A stretch of DNA of 64,000 nucleotides from Nemophila menziesii (lineage: Eukaryota > Streptophyta > Magnoliopsida > Boraginales > Hydrophyllaceae). The stretch is from the NCBI GenBank assembly GCA_029959085.1, contig JARWIR010000050.1:2232001-2296000 (forward strand), given 5' to 3'. The translations under genes and the position numbers were made by a program. The first letter of the stretch is position 1, and every line of letters starts with the position of its first letter. Under the pieces are notes generated by a model, which saw only the letters and a program-made list of their open reading frames with translations, was not told the origin of the DNA and made no database searches. Of this stretch, positions 1-8,460 are shown in pieces.

Positions 1-1
1 T

Positions 2-2011
2 TACAACAAACGAGTTCGTGAGGAAAGAGCCTTGAGAAGAGCTATGGCATCCCAACAAGAGCTACCGCTTGGTGGAGTTCGTCAAAATCCACCAGCAGGA
101 GGACAACAATTACCGGGAGGAGATCCACCACTTGGTGCACCTCTTGGTCAACAAGATCCACCGCTCGGTGGACAAGAAGGACAACAACTACCAGTAGGAG
201 GAGGTAATGGGAATAACCTTAATCAACAAAACCGAGTTGAACAAGATCTACCTGGCCTTAATGTACCATTCCATGTTCAACCCATCGGTTACCGCCCTCC
301 TGAGATTCCGAATATCAAAGTTAGACCCGATCCGGGTATGCTCAGTCAATTTCAAAGTTTCGGACTCTATACTGGTACAGCTATTCAAGATCCGGTAAAA
401 GCGATTCAGAAGTTCATGCAGATTTGTGATGCCTACATTACTCCTGGCATTACACGCGAGCAACTATATTGTCATATGTTTTCGTTTTTCTTGACCGGAA
501 GAGCTAGCGATTGGCTAGAAAGACAACCACATGGAACCATTCACTCTTGGAGAGAACTTCAAGCCGCATTCTTTAACCGATTTTATCCGAAGAGCATGAG
601 ACTTAAAGATCAAGCCGAGCTTGCAAGATTTTGCCAAGAAGATGGAGAAACAGTGGGAGAAGCATGGACAAGGTTTCAACAAAAATTAATTAGATGTCCA
701 CTCCATGGTTATACACCTGCTCTACAACTTGCTATGTTCTATGAAGGTCTTAATGATAAAGGTAGAGAAAAGGTGGATAACATTGGAAAGGGTAATTTTG
801 TGTCCATGAATCACAATGAATCTTCCGAGGTGTTAGCAAACATTATGGAACAAGAAAGAAGTTGGCCTTCAACGCGAGCTTCTGCAGCAAAAACCCGAGG
901 AACGCTTCGTTTAGATGCAGAAACTGCGAACTCAGCTCAAATATCCTCGTTAGAAAATCAAATCAAGGAGCTGAGAATCGCGATGGAGAAGAATTTAGCC
1001 GCAACAAAGGTAGTACACGAAGCACAAGGTTGTCAACAATGTGGAGTGAACGATCATGTATGGGAAGAGTGCGAAACAAATCCACAATCTGTTTACTTTA
1101 TATCCAACCGATGGGGCAACCGCAACCATCCGGGTATGCAGTATTCAAATCCACAAGGGGCCGCTAATCCTGGTCAATATCAATCGCGACCCCAGAACAA
1201 CTCTTACCAACAGAGAGGTCAGTACCAAAACCAATATCAAAATAGACCTTCTCCTCCACAACAACCTGCTCAAGACGCCTATACCGATTCGTTAGAACAA
1301 AAAGCTTTACCGCAATATCCGCAAGAAGGGTCTATGGACAATACACAGATAGTACAAGCTCTAGACCGTTTGAACACGACCATAAACGCTCAAGAAGAGA
1401 AGGTCAGAGGACATGATGCCATACTTCAGATGCTAACGACTCAAGTGACACAGTTAAACAAAGTGTTAACAAGTGTTGTAGAACAAAAGGAAGTAAAGGC
1501 AATCGAAGAAGGTGAAGATAAGGATGAGTTCGAAGCTTGCAAGGCTATATGTCTTGAGATTAAGGAAAAGAAAGAGGAAGCACCACATGCTGCCATTAGT
1601 GCCGTGGAAGTTCCCAGTATTGAAGAAGAACCAACCGAGTCTAACCCCGAGGAATCTGACTGTTTAGAAGTTTGTCTGGAGGACGATCAAGAGAAAGACG
1701 AGTTCATAGAGCTACTGAGGAAGGTACAAGAGGAGATCGGGTCAGTAGTGGAATACGCAGCTGAGTTGGCTAAAGAGAAAGAGGAAGAGGCCTCAAAAGA
1801 GGAATCGAAAGATGAAGTGGCATCTGCTGTGCTAGAAGGGAAAGAAGAAGAGAAGGTGGAATCGCCACCTATTGTTCAACCAGTGTCATCAACTATTCCT
1901 GATACAAATCCTAAAGATGACACTATTCTCAAGACGTTTGTAGAGGCGTACCAACCTGAAAATATCAACGCCCAAATGCTTGAGATTGCAAAGAAAGGAC
2001 TTACACCGTAA
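2..2011 (+). CDS. gag: Gag polyprotein of element N1 (5' partial)
   Basis: Nucleocapsid/capsid precursor that would form the cytoplasmic virus-like particle. The frame is open to the left edge, so the true start is outside the window. The TTG at 32 is not a start, and the first ATG is at 44. The residues before it (NKRVREERALRRA) align with the region after the start of the Gag of element H. A Pro/Gly/Gln-rich N-terminus is followed by a retrotransposon-gag domain (about 320-850). A CX2CX4HX4C zinc knuckle (CQQCGVNDHVWEEC) starts near 1031, followed by a Gln/Asn-rich stretch. A long Glu/Lys-rich acidic tail (about 1490-1870) has no counterpart in the A and H Gags. The ORF ends at a TAA (2009-2011) with the protease in the same frame beyond. 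Confidence 0.85.
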   Translation, partial: YNKRVREERALRRAMASQQELPLGGVRQNPPAGGQQLPGGDPPLGAPLGQQDPPLGGQEGQQLPVGGGNGNNLNQQNRVEQDLPGLNVPFHVQPIGYRPPEIPNIKVRPDPGMLSQFQSFGLYTGTAIQDPVKAIQKFMQICDAYITPGITREQLYCHMFSFFLTGRASDWLERQPHGTIHSWRELQAAFFNRFYPKSMRLKDQAELARFCQEDGETVGEAWTRFQQKLIRCPLHGYTPALQLAMFYEGLNDKGREKVDNIGKGNFVSMNHNESSEVLANIMEQERSWPSTRASAAKTRGTLRLDAETANSAQISSLENQIKELRIAMEKNLAATKVVHEAQGCQQCGVNDHVWEECETNPQSVYFISNRWGNRNHPGMQYSNPQGAANPGQYQSRPQNNSYQQRGQYQNQYQNRPSPPQQPAQDAYTDSLEQKALPQYPQEGSMDNTQIVQALDRLNTTINAQEEKVRGHDAILQMLTTQVTQLNKVLTSVVEQKEVKAIEEGEDKDEFEACKAICLEIKEKKEEAPHAAISAVEVPSIEEEPTESNPEESDCLEVCLEDDQEKDEFIELLRKVQEEIGSVVEYAAELAKEKEEEASKEESKDEVASAVLEGKEEEKVESPPIVQPVSSTIPDTNPKDDTILKTFVEAYQPENINAQMLEIAKKGLTP

Positions 2012-2830
2012 CAAGTTTATACGCAAGTTATTCCTGAGAAAGAGGCGAGTGTAGAGATCCCTAGAGAGAACCTGAGGGTTTCGAGAAGAAGTGAGAAAGA
2101 GCTACCAACAAAGCTTAAAGATCTGGGAAGTTTCAACCTTCCTATTCAATTACATGGTAGGCTCAAAGTGAAAGCTATGTATGATGTGGGTTCTGGTGTG
2201 AATATTATGCCTAAGTTCGTGTTCGAAAGAATTGGACTTCAGAAATCAGAGAAAACTCCAGTGAAGTTGCAGTTTGCTGACAACTCAGTGAAGAGGACAT
2301 GGGGAACAGTGGAGGGCGTCTTAGTCCGAGCAGGTAATATCGCCATCCCTACTGACTTTGTTATTCTTGAGTTTAATGCAGATGAGCAGGTTCCAATCAT
2401 ACTTGGACGGCCCTTCATGGCCACAAGTCAAAGTGTGATCAACTTCCAAGATGGGACCATCACCCTTCATGCTAAGAATGTATCTGAGACCTTCTATGTC
2501 TTGGGTAAGAAACCAAGGAAGTTGGATCCCACCGTGCCTATCATCCACAGCCTTTCACATCACAACGTCCCTCCTGAGGAGATCCACTTAAAACCTGTGG
2601 ATACTGAGCCAAACATTGAGTTTGGGGTTGGCCATGAAGTCCTATGGAAAGCCCACAAACGCGAGAATAGGCCACAAAGTTTCAAAGACTCGTGGACGGG
2701 ACCATTCATTGTCACTAAGGTTGTTTCATCCAAGGTGATAGAAATTCGCCCCAAAACTGGGGTCAAGGGCAGATTAGTTGACGTTCATAGCCTTACTCGT
2801 TGTTGGGGAGGCTATATTCGCAAATCTTAA
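2012..2830 (+). CDS. Retropepsin-like protease joined to an integrase-like tail, in frame after gag
   Basis: The frame is the same as gag and follows its TAA without shift. The first ATG is at 2177. The aspartic-protease core shows the active-site box DVGSG, a counterpart of DLGAS in elements A and H. It is followed by VPIILGRPFMAT, the conserved flank of Athila proteases. About 60 residues later the protein becomes a basic tail with TGPFIVTKVVSSKVIEI, similar to the GPY/F-type end of integrase (GPYIVTKVTPRGAIEIE in element G). RT, RNase H and the integrase zinc finger and catalytic core are missing between the two. I infer an internal deletion that kept the frame. The product could process Gag but not reverse-transcribe. 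Confidence 0.75.
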   Translation, partial: QVYTQVIPEKEASVEIPRENLRVSRRSEKELPTKLKDLGSFNLPIQLHGRLKVKAMYDVGSGVNIMPKFVFERIGLQKSEKTPVKLQFADNSVKRTWGTVEGVLVRAGNIAIPTDFVILEFNADEQVPIILGRPFMATSQSVINFQDGTITLHAKNVSETFYVLGKKPRKLDPTVPIIHSLSHHNVPPEEIHLKPVDTEPNIEFGVGHEVLWKAHKRENRPQSFKDSWTGPFIVTKVVSSKVIEIRPKTGVKGRLVDVHSLTRCWGGYIRKS

Positions 2831-2876
2831 CAGAGGTAACACGTCTAACTTTGAAAGACGTAAAACAAAAGTGTTG

Positions 2877-2894
2877 TACGGGAGACAACCCGTA
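2877..2894 (+). other. Hairpin after the pol-equivalent stop (TACGGG-AGACAA-CCCGTA)
   Basis: A six-base-pair perfect stem with an AGACAA loop lies about 50 bases after the coding stop. The same loop sits at the same place in D (32902-32919), C (42876-42889) and F (56922-56935). A near version is in G (63313-63325). The stem is TACGGG/CCCGTA in N1 and D but TGGG/CCCA in C and F. No copy was seen in A. Confidence 0.6.
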
Positions 2895-3044
2895 GTTTTT
2901 TTATGTTTTCATGTCTTTTACGTTTTTAGTTTAAGTTTATTTTAGTTGTTTTTAGTTGATAATGCATATTTGAGGAAGGTACTAGTGTTTTTGGTGTGTA
3001 GGAATTGGAGAAATCAAGTTAGGGAACGCGAGGAAAATTTTTGG

Positions 3045-3421
3045 AGCAAAGGAATGCACCCCGCGGACTACCCCACGGACTACCCCATGGTCCGCATGGA
3101 TGGTCCGCGAGGTCAAAAACCCGTACCACGGGTTGCTACCGCGGGTCTGATCCAGAAACCAGAAAAATTGCCGCGGACTACCCTTCGGTACACCGCACCA
3201 TGGTCCGCGCCTCAAAAACGCGTGCCACGGGGTAGGTATCACGGGTATTTTGACGGAGTTAGTTACAGATGCCGCGAGGTACCCTCCGGTACACCGGACC
3301 CTAGTCCGCGAGCCAAAAACCCGTGCCACGGGGTCCTACCACGGGTCCAATCCAGTGAGCAAAAATTTTCGAGCATCAGATGTCGCGGACTACCCTGCGG
3401 TGCACCCCATGGTCCGCAGGG
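3045..3421 (+). repeat. GC-rich tandem repeat, about 100-bp period, three units plus a partial
   Basis: Units begin with CAAAAACCCGTGCCACGGGG-like words at 3114, 3213 and 3314 (spacings 99 and 101). Each unit carries a CCACGGG...ACCACGGGT inverted pair, then GGTACACC and ATGGTCCGC or TAGTCCGCG words. A partial unit precedes them. The block is strikingly GC-rich and palindromic against AT-rich flanks. The open frames over it (about 2946-3837) reflect the lack of stop codons in GC-rich repeats, not a gene. Related units occur in D, G and F at the same position. Confidence 0.8.
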
Positions 3422-3468
3422 GTAGTCTGCAGCGCCGCCAGAGGAGAGAGAAAGTTACGGGATTGAGT

Positions 3469-3476
3469 TATAAAGG
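3469..3476 (+). promoter_or_regulatory. Possible internal TATA box upstream of ORF2
   Basis: TATAAAGG lies just after the GC-rich repeat and before a pyrimidine- and A-rich leader (3515-3800) leading to the ORF2 ATG at 3881. Matching TATA-like words sit at the same place in D (32475-32482), F (56408-56414) and G (62695-62703). Use as a promoter is inferred only. Confidence 0.35.
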
Positions 3477-3880
3477 AGGTATTAAGCTTATTATTCCGAA
3501 TTTATTAAACCTTAACCCTCTCTTTCTTCTCCACAACTCTCCTAACTCCATTGAAGCTCATCAAAACCTTCACCAAGCACCAAAACACTACCCAATCATC
3601 AAGAAAAACACATCAAACCTTCTCTCCACATCATTACAAGAGAGATTCAAGCTACTAATCATCACCAAATTCATTCAAATTGAAGAATCAAAGAGCAAAA
3701 ATTCAAAAATTCATCACACAATTTCTAAAATCCAAGCCTACCCATTACAAATCATCCTCACCCACATAGAGATTCATCACCAATTCACCCATCCTAGGCC
3801 AAATCAAGCTTGTTCATCCATTAATTCAAGAGTTTAAATTTCAAGGGTTGCTAAAGCTTTGAGTTGGGGGTTAATTGAAG
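3477..3880 (+). other. Untranslated leader of ORF2
   Basis: This is CT- and A-rich, stop-rich sequence with words such as CTCTCTTTCTTCTCCAC. It ends with the polypurine-like word GAGTTGGGGGT (3861-3871) just before the ORF2 start. The composition resembles a plant 5' UTR. No coding similarity was seen. Confidence 0.5.
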
Positions 3881-4981
3881 ATGACTAATAGAACAACAAT
3901 CTTAGCTAACAAGAGGGAGGTGAAGAGTAACAAGGGATTGGATTTAAACAAGAAGAAATCAATTGACAAAGGTTCTAGTTCTAAATCAAAGGGTAAAGAG
4001 AAAGTAGAGAAGAGTGGGATACCTTCGTATGATAGTAATGGTAAAAAGCTTTATTATTATGCAAAGAAAAAAACTCAACCTCAACAGGATCTTATACCTA
4101 TAGAGAATGTGGATACTTCAAGAGCTCTGAAGATTTCTGCAGAGAAACAATTAAAAGAACTACCTTTTGCTTATGAGAAAGTATTCAAGGAAGAAATTAG
4201 AGATGGAGAATACAAGAGATTCTTTGAGCTTGGTGAGAAATTGGGTTGGTCTACGTTCATGGTAAGCCGTTCTGAATTATGTCATAAATTAGTTTTGGAG
4301 TTCTATTTAGGCCTCTTTAGCCGAGATAGTAATTGTGTTCCGATTAGAGGAGAACTAGTTCCTTTCACAATTGAGGAGATTAGGAACCACTTCAAGTTTA
4401 AGAAATTGAAAGGTTTTTGCAAATTTGAAGAAGCAGTTGCTAAACGAAAAATCTTTGATGAGGAATTACTTTTTGAGCATGTTTTAGACAGGGAGAAAGT
4501 GCAATCACATAAGGGAGAATTGAAGTCACCTTGGCCTTACAAATATCTTCAAGCAGATGCAAGAATTTGGCACAATTTCCTTATTCCTAATGTCTTTGGA
4601 AACACACGAACTTTGGATGTGACTATGAAGAACGCGCTACTATTGGACTGTATTTTGAGAGGAGAAGAAGTGGATGTGGCACAGTTGATCTATGAGGAGG
4701 TGATACGATTCTCGGTCTCTCCTAAATCAATTTATAATGTTAAATTTCCAACTATGATCACGTGTCTTGTGCGAAAAGCGAATGTAGTATTGGGTGAAGA
4801 AGAGAAACTCGAGTTTAAAATGAGTTATATTGATAATGCATGGATCAAAGAAAGTCTTCGAAGAGCGGGTTCTACTCAAGCCTCGAAGGAAGAAAAGGAG
4901 CAAAATTGGCAAGAGAAGATGGAGGAGCGTTTAACGAAATTTGAAGCAGCTCAAACTTCCTTAGTCAATGATGTGGAATAA
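3881..4981 (+). CDS. ORF2 of element N1: env-position protein with 'putative plant transposon protein' domain
   Basis: This sits where Athila elements carry their second, so-called env-like ORF. The start is the ATG at 3881 (MTNRTT), not the TTG at 3875; C and F share the ATGAC start context. The N-terminus is Lys/Ser-rich and basic. The centre has FYLGLF, VPFTIEEI, ARIWHNFLIPN and a final KFPTMITCLV-like stretch. I match these to the plant-specific domain found in many Athila ORFs (as I recall, PF20167). The C-terminus is Glu/Gln/Lys-rich and probably coiled coil. I see no signal peptide or membrane span, so calling it an envelope protein is not supported. Its function is unknown. The reading frame is intact. 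Confidence 0.75.
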   Translation: MTNRTTILANKREVKSNKGLDLNKKKSIDKGSSSKSKGKEKVEKSGIPSYDSNGKKLYYYAKKKTQPQQDLIPIENVDTSRALKISAEKQLKELPFAYEKVFKEEIRDGEYKRFFELGEKLGWSTFMVSRSELCHKLVLEFYLGLFSRDSNCVPIRGELVPFTIEEIRNHFKFKKLKGFCKFEEAVAKRKIFDEELLFEHVLDREKVQSHKGELKSPWPYKYLQADARIWHNFLIPNVFGNTRTLDVTMKNALLLDCILRGEEVDVAQLIYEEVIRFSVSPKSIYNVKFPTMITCLVRKANVVLGEEEKLEFKMSYIDNAWIKESLRRAGSTQASKEEKEQNWQEKMEERLTKFEAAQTSLVNDVE

Positions 4982-6661
4982 ATCAACGCTAATCAAGTGC
5001 ACATCATGAAACTCCTTGAGCAATTAACGAAAGGTCCAGTAATTCCAACCTTGGATGTCAATGATGCGAGGCAATAGCCTCGAGATTATGTTCTCTTTCT
5101 TCCTTACCATTTCTGTAAATATGTCTATCTGCTAATTTTAATTTCTGTTTTTCGAGTCTTTTTCGAGTCGTGGGGACACGGCTCATTTTTGAGTTGGGGG
5201 TGTGGGGATTCGTTGTCTCTCATCTCCATTTTTCTGTTTTTTGGGTGAAATTAAAATTTTTGATGCATGGGAATTAGATGTAGAGTGTGTTTAATAGCTT
5301 GAAAGCATAAGCTCAGAAGGTTAATGATAGTAAGAGATATGTTTATGAGCTATGTATTTGTATGCTTTGAGTATTTGCATGAAAACACACGTTGATAGTA
5401 AAGAAAAGATTAGTAAGCAATGCGATAGAAAGTATGTTCGATCTCAGGGAACCTTGAGAAGTGTGTAGGCCGTGAGATCCAAGCTAGTTGAAAAACCATT
5501 TGATGAAAGTGCTAAAAGGTAAGAAATTTTCTAAATTACATAGTGTAGAAAGTGATCAAGGCGGTTCTTTCATATTTTTAAGCCTTTGAAGCCTTTTTAT
5601 ACCTTCTCACCTTGTGATTTTGATTTTATATGCTATATCCTTCTCAGCCCCTTCTAGCCTTTCTAAAGCTTTTTATTGAAACACATTATAAGCCATATCC
5701 TTTAGATTTTAGGACTTTTCCATATGACCCGCACTCGAATCGCGATGCTTAGACAGTTGTTTTAGAGCTTGAGTTTGGGGTGGTGGGTCCACCATTATGG
5801 GAATTGGTGTTTTGTTGGGATTTTTGAGCTTATAAATTGTGCTTTGTGCTTTATATTGATTCACAGAATTGTATTGTAACCCTTTGCCGGGGTAATAGTG
5901 AATGAAAAAGAAGCTTCGAGCTAATATTGCCAACAAGGGCATTAAAAGAAAAAATATATATATGAGAAATTAGCATGATATCTCAACATAAAAAGAGAGT
6001 CATAGCTATAAAAGAGAATTGATTTGAAAAGAAAAGAAAATATATATTCGGACCGGCAAAGTGGATTTTTAAGTGAACATCTAAAGCTTAAATTAGGTTA
6101 TTGGGATGCTAAATTATGCATCAAGGAATTCATTGGGTTGAGTGAGAAACGTTTTATGAGAGTAACTCAAGCTCTAGGGCGATTCGTTGATGGCTAGTGA
6201 GGAGAGAGCCAAAAGCTCACTCTAAATTATCCAAATATACTATCATACCGTCCCTAAGCCTACATTACAACCTTAAAGACCTTTTGATTCTTTGCTATGT
6301 AATTGAGAAGCGATTGAGCCATTAGAGATTAGTTAAGTGGATCCTTGGATACTAGTGAGGTTTGATGAACAATCTATAGCTCTCGTGGGGAACTGAGTAA
6401 AGTCCCAATCCTTCTTACATTGCGAAACTAATCTGATCTTGAATTCAAGCCGTGTTGACTGTGGATATGAGAAGTGTACAGGTATGTAGTTTATGAATAT
6501 TATTGCATGAAATTTTCTGAGTTATGTGCTTTAGGTTTATTCTATATATTCTGCTATGCTTTTTCCCTTGTGTTGAGAATTTTATAAGTGTGTATTTCTA
6601 GACTTCCCTATGTTTTTATCTTTTATTGTATCGGGACGATACAACTTTGAGTTGGAGGTCT
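4982..6661 (+). other. Structured 3' untranslated region of N1
   Basis: No gene is present. It holds the conserved set of parts seen in all six elements. These are a hairpin GAGTCGTG-GGGA-CACGGCTC (5165-5184) and polypurine-like GAGTTGGGGGT at 5191-5201. A second polypurine-like word, GAGTTTGGGGT, is at 5771-5781. The long-range arms are CTTTGCCGG (5882-5890) and CCGGCAAAG (6053-6061). The 26-nt hairpin AGTGAG...CTCACT is at 6196-6221, and the terminal tract GAGTTGGAGGT is at 6649-6659 against the LTR. The strong conservation of these parts among otherwise diverged flanks suggests selection for replication or RNA function. Confidence 0.7.
6649..6659 (+). promoter_or_regulatory. Polypurine tract next to 3' LTR of N1
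   Basis: GAGTTGGAGGT followed by CT and the LTR start TGATG. This is the expected primer for plus-strand DNA synthesis. It carries one substitution (G to A) against the G-run of the other elements. Confidence 0.75.
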
Positions 6662-8187
6662 TGATGTCTCCTCATTTGTGATAGATTTATGTTAGGATGA
6701 GACATCATTTTTAGTGTTTTAGAAGTCAATAATGTCGATTTTCTTGAGTTTTAGTGCACTTTCCTATTTTGTGTCTTGATTTGTAGAAATAATATTTTTA
6801 GAGCATATTGGGTTTAATTGTTTATTTAGTGTGTAGCTTTAAAGATAATTATGGAGCTTAATTAGAGTCCAAGTCAAAGACAACAACTTATGGAAAGAGA
6901 TTTGCATAGTAATTGGAGATAAGGAAACAAATGCTAAAAAGATGGAAAAGGAAAAGCTGTCTAAATCTGGGATTCTGCACACTCGTCTAAAGATTGGTGT
7001 TTTTACCTAAGAAATAGGCCGAATTTGGAGATTTCCTTCTAAAGGGCCTAGATAATTATGTTGCGATTCTTTTGGTATCTTGTGGAGCAAAATCGGACCA
7101 ATAACGAAGAAGATACACTCAAAACAACGCAGCAGTGTTTATCTTTATTTCCATACGAATTTGAGTTGGACTAGAAGTCCATTACCTTAACTATTCCTCA
7201 AGAAAACGAATTAGGTCTTCTAAACACCTATAAATACACCCTTATGTCACTTGTAAATCATCCTTGCCTCATAGTAATTAGTTCTTAAGGTTTTATTCTT
7301 CCAGTTTATTGTAGAGAGCAAGATGATGTCTTTTGTAATTTCTTTTAGTTTATTTCCTTCAGGTATGAACTAAACCTCCCATAGCTTGGATTTTGCATAT
7401 GTATAATCTATGAATTCTAATTCTTCTATCTAAGTTTCTTTGGGAATTATATGTTTTAATCTGATATTAGCTTCTTACTTTATATTTGCTTATGTGTTTT
7501 GATTTAATGTCTTTCCTAGAATTGATCACTTTAGGATTGTTTTAAGAGTAGTTAGATGGTCTCCTTGACAGGGTGTTTAACTATTGAACCACCACATAAT
7601 GTCTAGTGTCGATAGCAGTTCTGACAAAACATACTTCTAACTAGATAGTCATTAGGGTTTGTTTTAACCACCGTATCACCAAGATTGCAGTATTTTCTTA
7701 GGGCCTTAGTGGCGTTTGATAACCCTATTTGAAATCACTTCTTGGTTGTGACGTAGCCCCCTTAGTCGCTCTCAAGGTTTAAGCTTGGGGAATTTAGAAT
7801 CCTGACTAAGTATTACCAAGAGCTAATATTCTCCCTTATGAACTAGATTATAGATAGAAGTAGAAGGATTAGTGCAGACTAGCAAAACCTAGCTATACTT
7901 CTCATCTCATATTCTTAATCTTTTACTTTATTGTCTTTATTTTCTTAGTTTTAATTCATAATTTCGAAATCTATTTGCTTTTATTTTCTGTCTTTTAATT
8001 AATTACTTTTACTCGTTATCTGTTCCTACGCGAGTAACACACTTAAGTCCCTGAGAATGAACTCTACTTATCATTAAAACTTGCATACGTCCTGTAATAC
8101 TTGCAGTACTGTGCCTGTCTAGGGTGAGAGTGCATAGTTTTCCATACTTAAATTGATCTTATTTTTATCACACCCTAGGCGACACCA
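6662..8187 (+). repeat. 3' LTR of element N1
   Basis: This begins TGATGTCTCC directly after the polypurine tract and ends GGCGACACCA (1526 bp). The first 46 bases form an inverted repeat (TGATGTCTC ... GAGACATCA, 6699-6707). A TATA box lies at 7229-7236 (TATAAATA). The family is shared with elements B, D and G, judged from long similar stretches including the region around 7590-7800. The matching 5' LTR lies outside the window, so the age cannot be estimated. Confidence 0.85.
7229..7236 (+). promoter_or_regulatory. LTR TATA box (N1)
   Basis: TATAAATA in the middle of the LTR, the usual place for the RNA polymerase II core promoter of plant LTRs. D has the equivalent on the minus strand at 35317-35324. 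Confidence 0.55.
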
Positions 8188-8460
8188 GTATGTAAAATAT
8201 GATGTTGATTTTTGATGAATGAAGTGTATTTATGGTGCTAGAATTTTGTGGTGGTGTTAAGATTTAATGTTTGGGTTGTGAAACTGGAGGGTTGGAAAAA
8301 AGAGAGCTTCAAAATCAATATATAATTTTGTAAGTTTCTACATAAGAAATGATTATCTTCAAAACATATTTAAACAATGGGGATTTTAGTTAGCTTGCAT
8401 TGATAATTAACTTCGTACCCCTTACGTATTGGTAATAATCAAGGGTATATGATGGGTAAT
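8188..8460. other. Unassigned spacer between elements N1 and A
   Basis: This is 273 bp of AT-rich DNA with no coding similarity I recognise. It probably represents the older sequence into which both elements inserted. Its last five bases (GTAAT) form the left, imperfect target duplication of element A. Confidence 0.5.

Larger units (their letters stand above)
1..8187 (+). mobile_element. Non-autonomous Athila-type LTR element N1 (5' end outside window)
   Basis: The 5' LTR and primer site lie left of base 1. The visible order is gag, a protease joined to an integrase-like tail, a GC-rich tandem repeat, ORF2, a structured 3' region, a polypurine tract and the 3' LTR. RT, RNase H and the integrase core are absent: the protease reading frame runs directly into a tail resembling the C-terminus of integrase. 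The element therefore could not copy itself without enzymes supplied in trans. The 3' LTR belongs to the same family as elements B, D and G. Both ORFs are long and mostly intact, so the element is not very decayed. Confidence 0.85.

Noticed and set aside
32..34. TTG at 32 as the gag start
   Set aside because: The frame is open to the window edge and aligns with the inner part of the Gag N-terminus of H. A plant gene would not start here.
3045..3421. CRISPR-like direct repeats
   Set aside because: Units are about 100 bp, diverged and palindromic throughout, with no unique spacers. The DNA is plant nuclear.
2946..3837. Overlapping open frames (159, 115 and 195 codons) over the GC-rich block of N1
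   Set aside because: They translate a tandem repeat in several frames on both strands; GC-rich DNA lacks stop codons. No protein similarity and no conserved start.
3881..4981. ORF2 as a true envelope glycoprotein
   Set aside because: No signal peptide, no hydrophobic membrane span, and a plant-specific domain instead. Position alone does not make it an env.
5165..5184. Bacterial-type terminator hairpin
   Set aside because: Hairpin followed by a T run, but the context is a eukaryotic retrotransposon and the T run leads into a polypurine word.
5722..5745. GACCCGCACTCGAATC word as a tRNA-like T-arm
   Set aside because: It is conserved in the elements, but no acceptor stem or anticodon arm can be folded around it.
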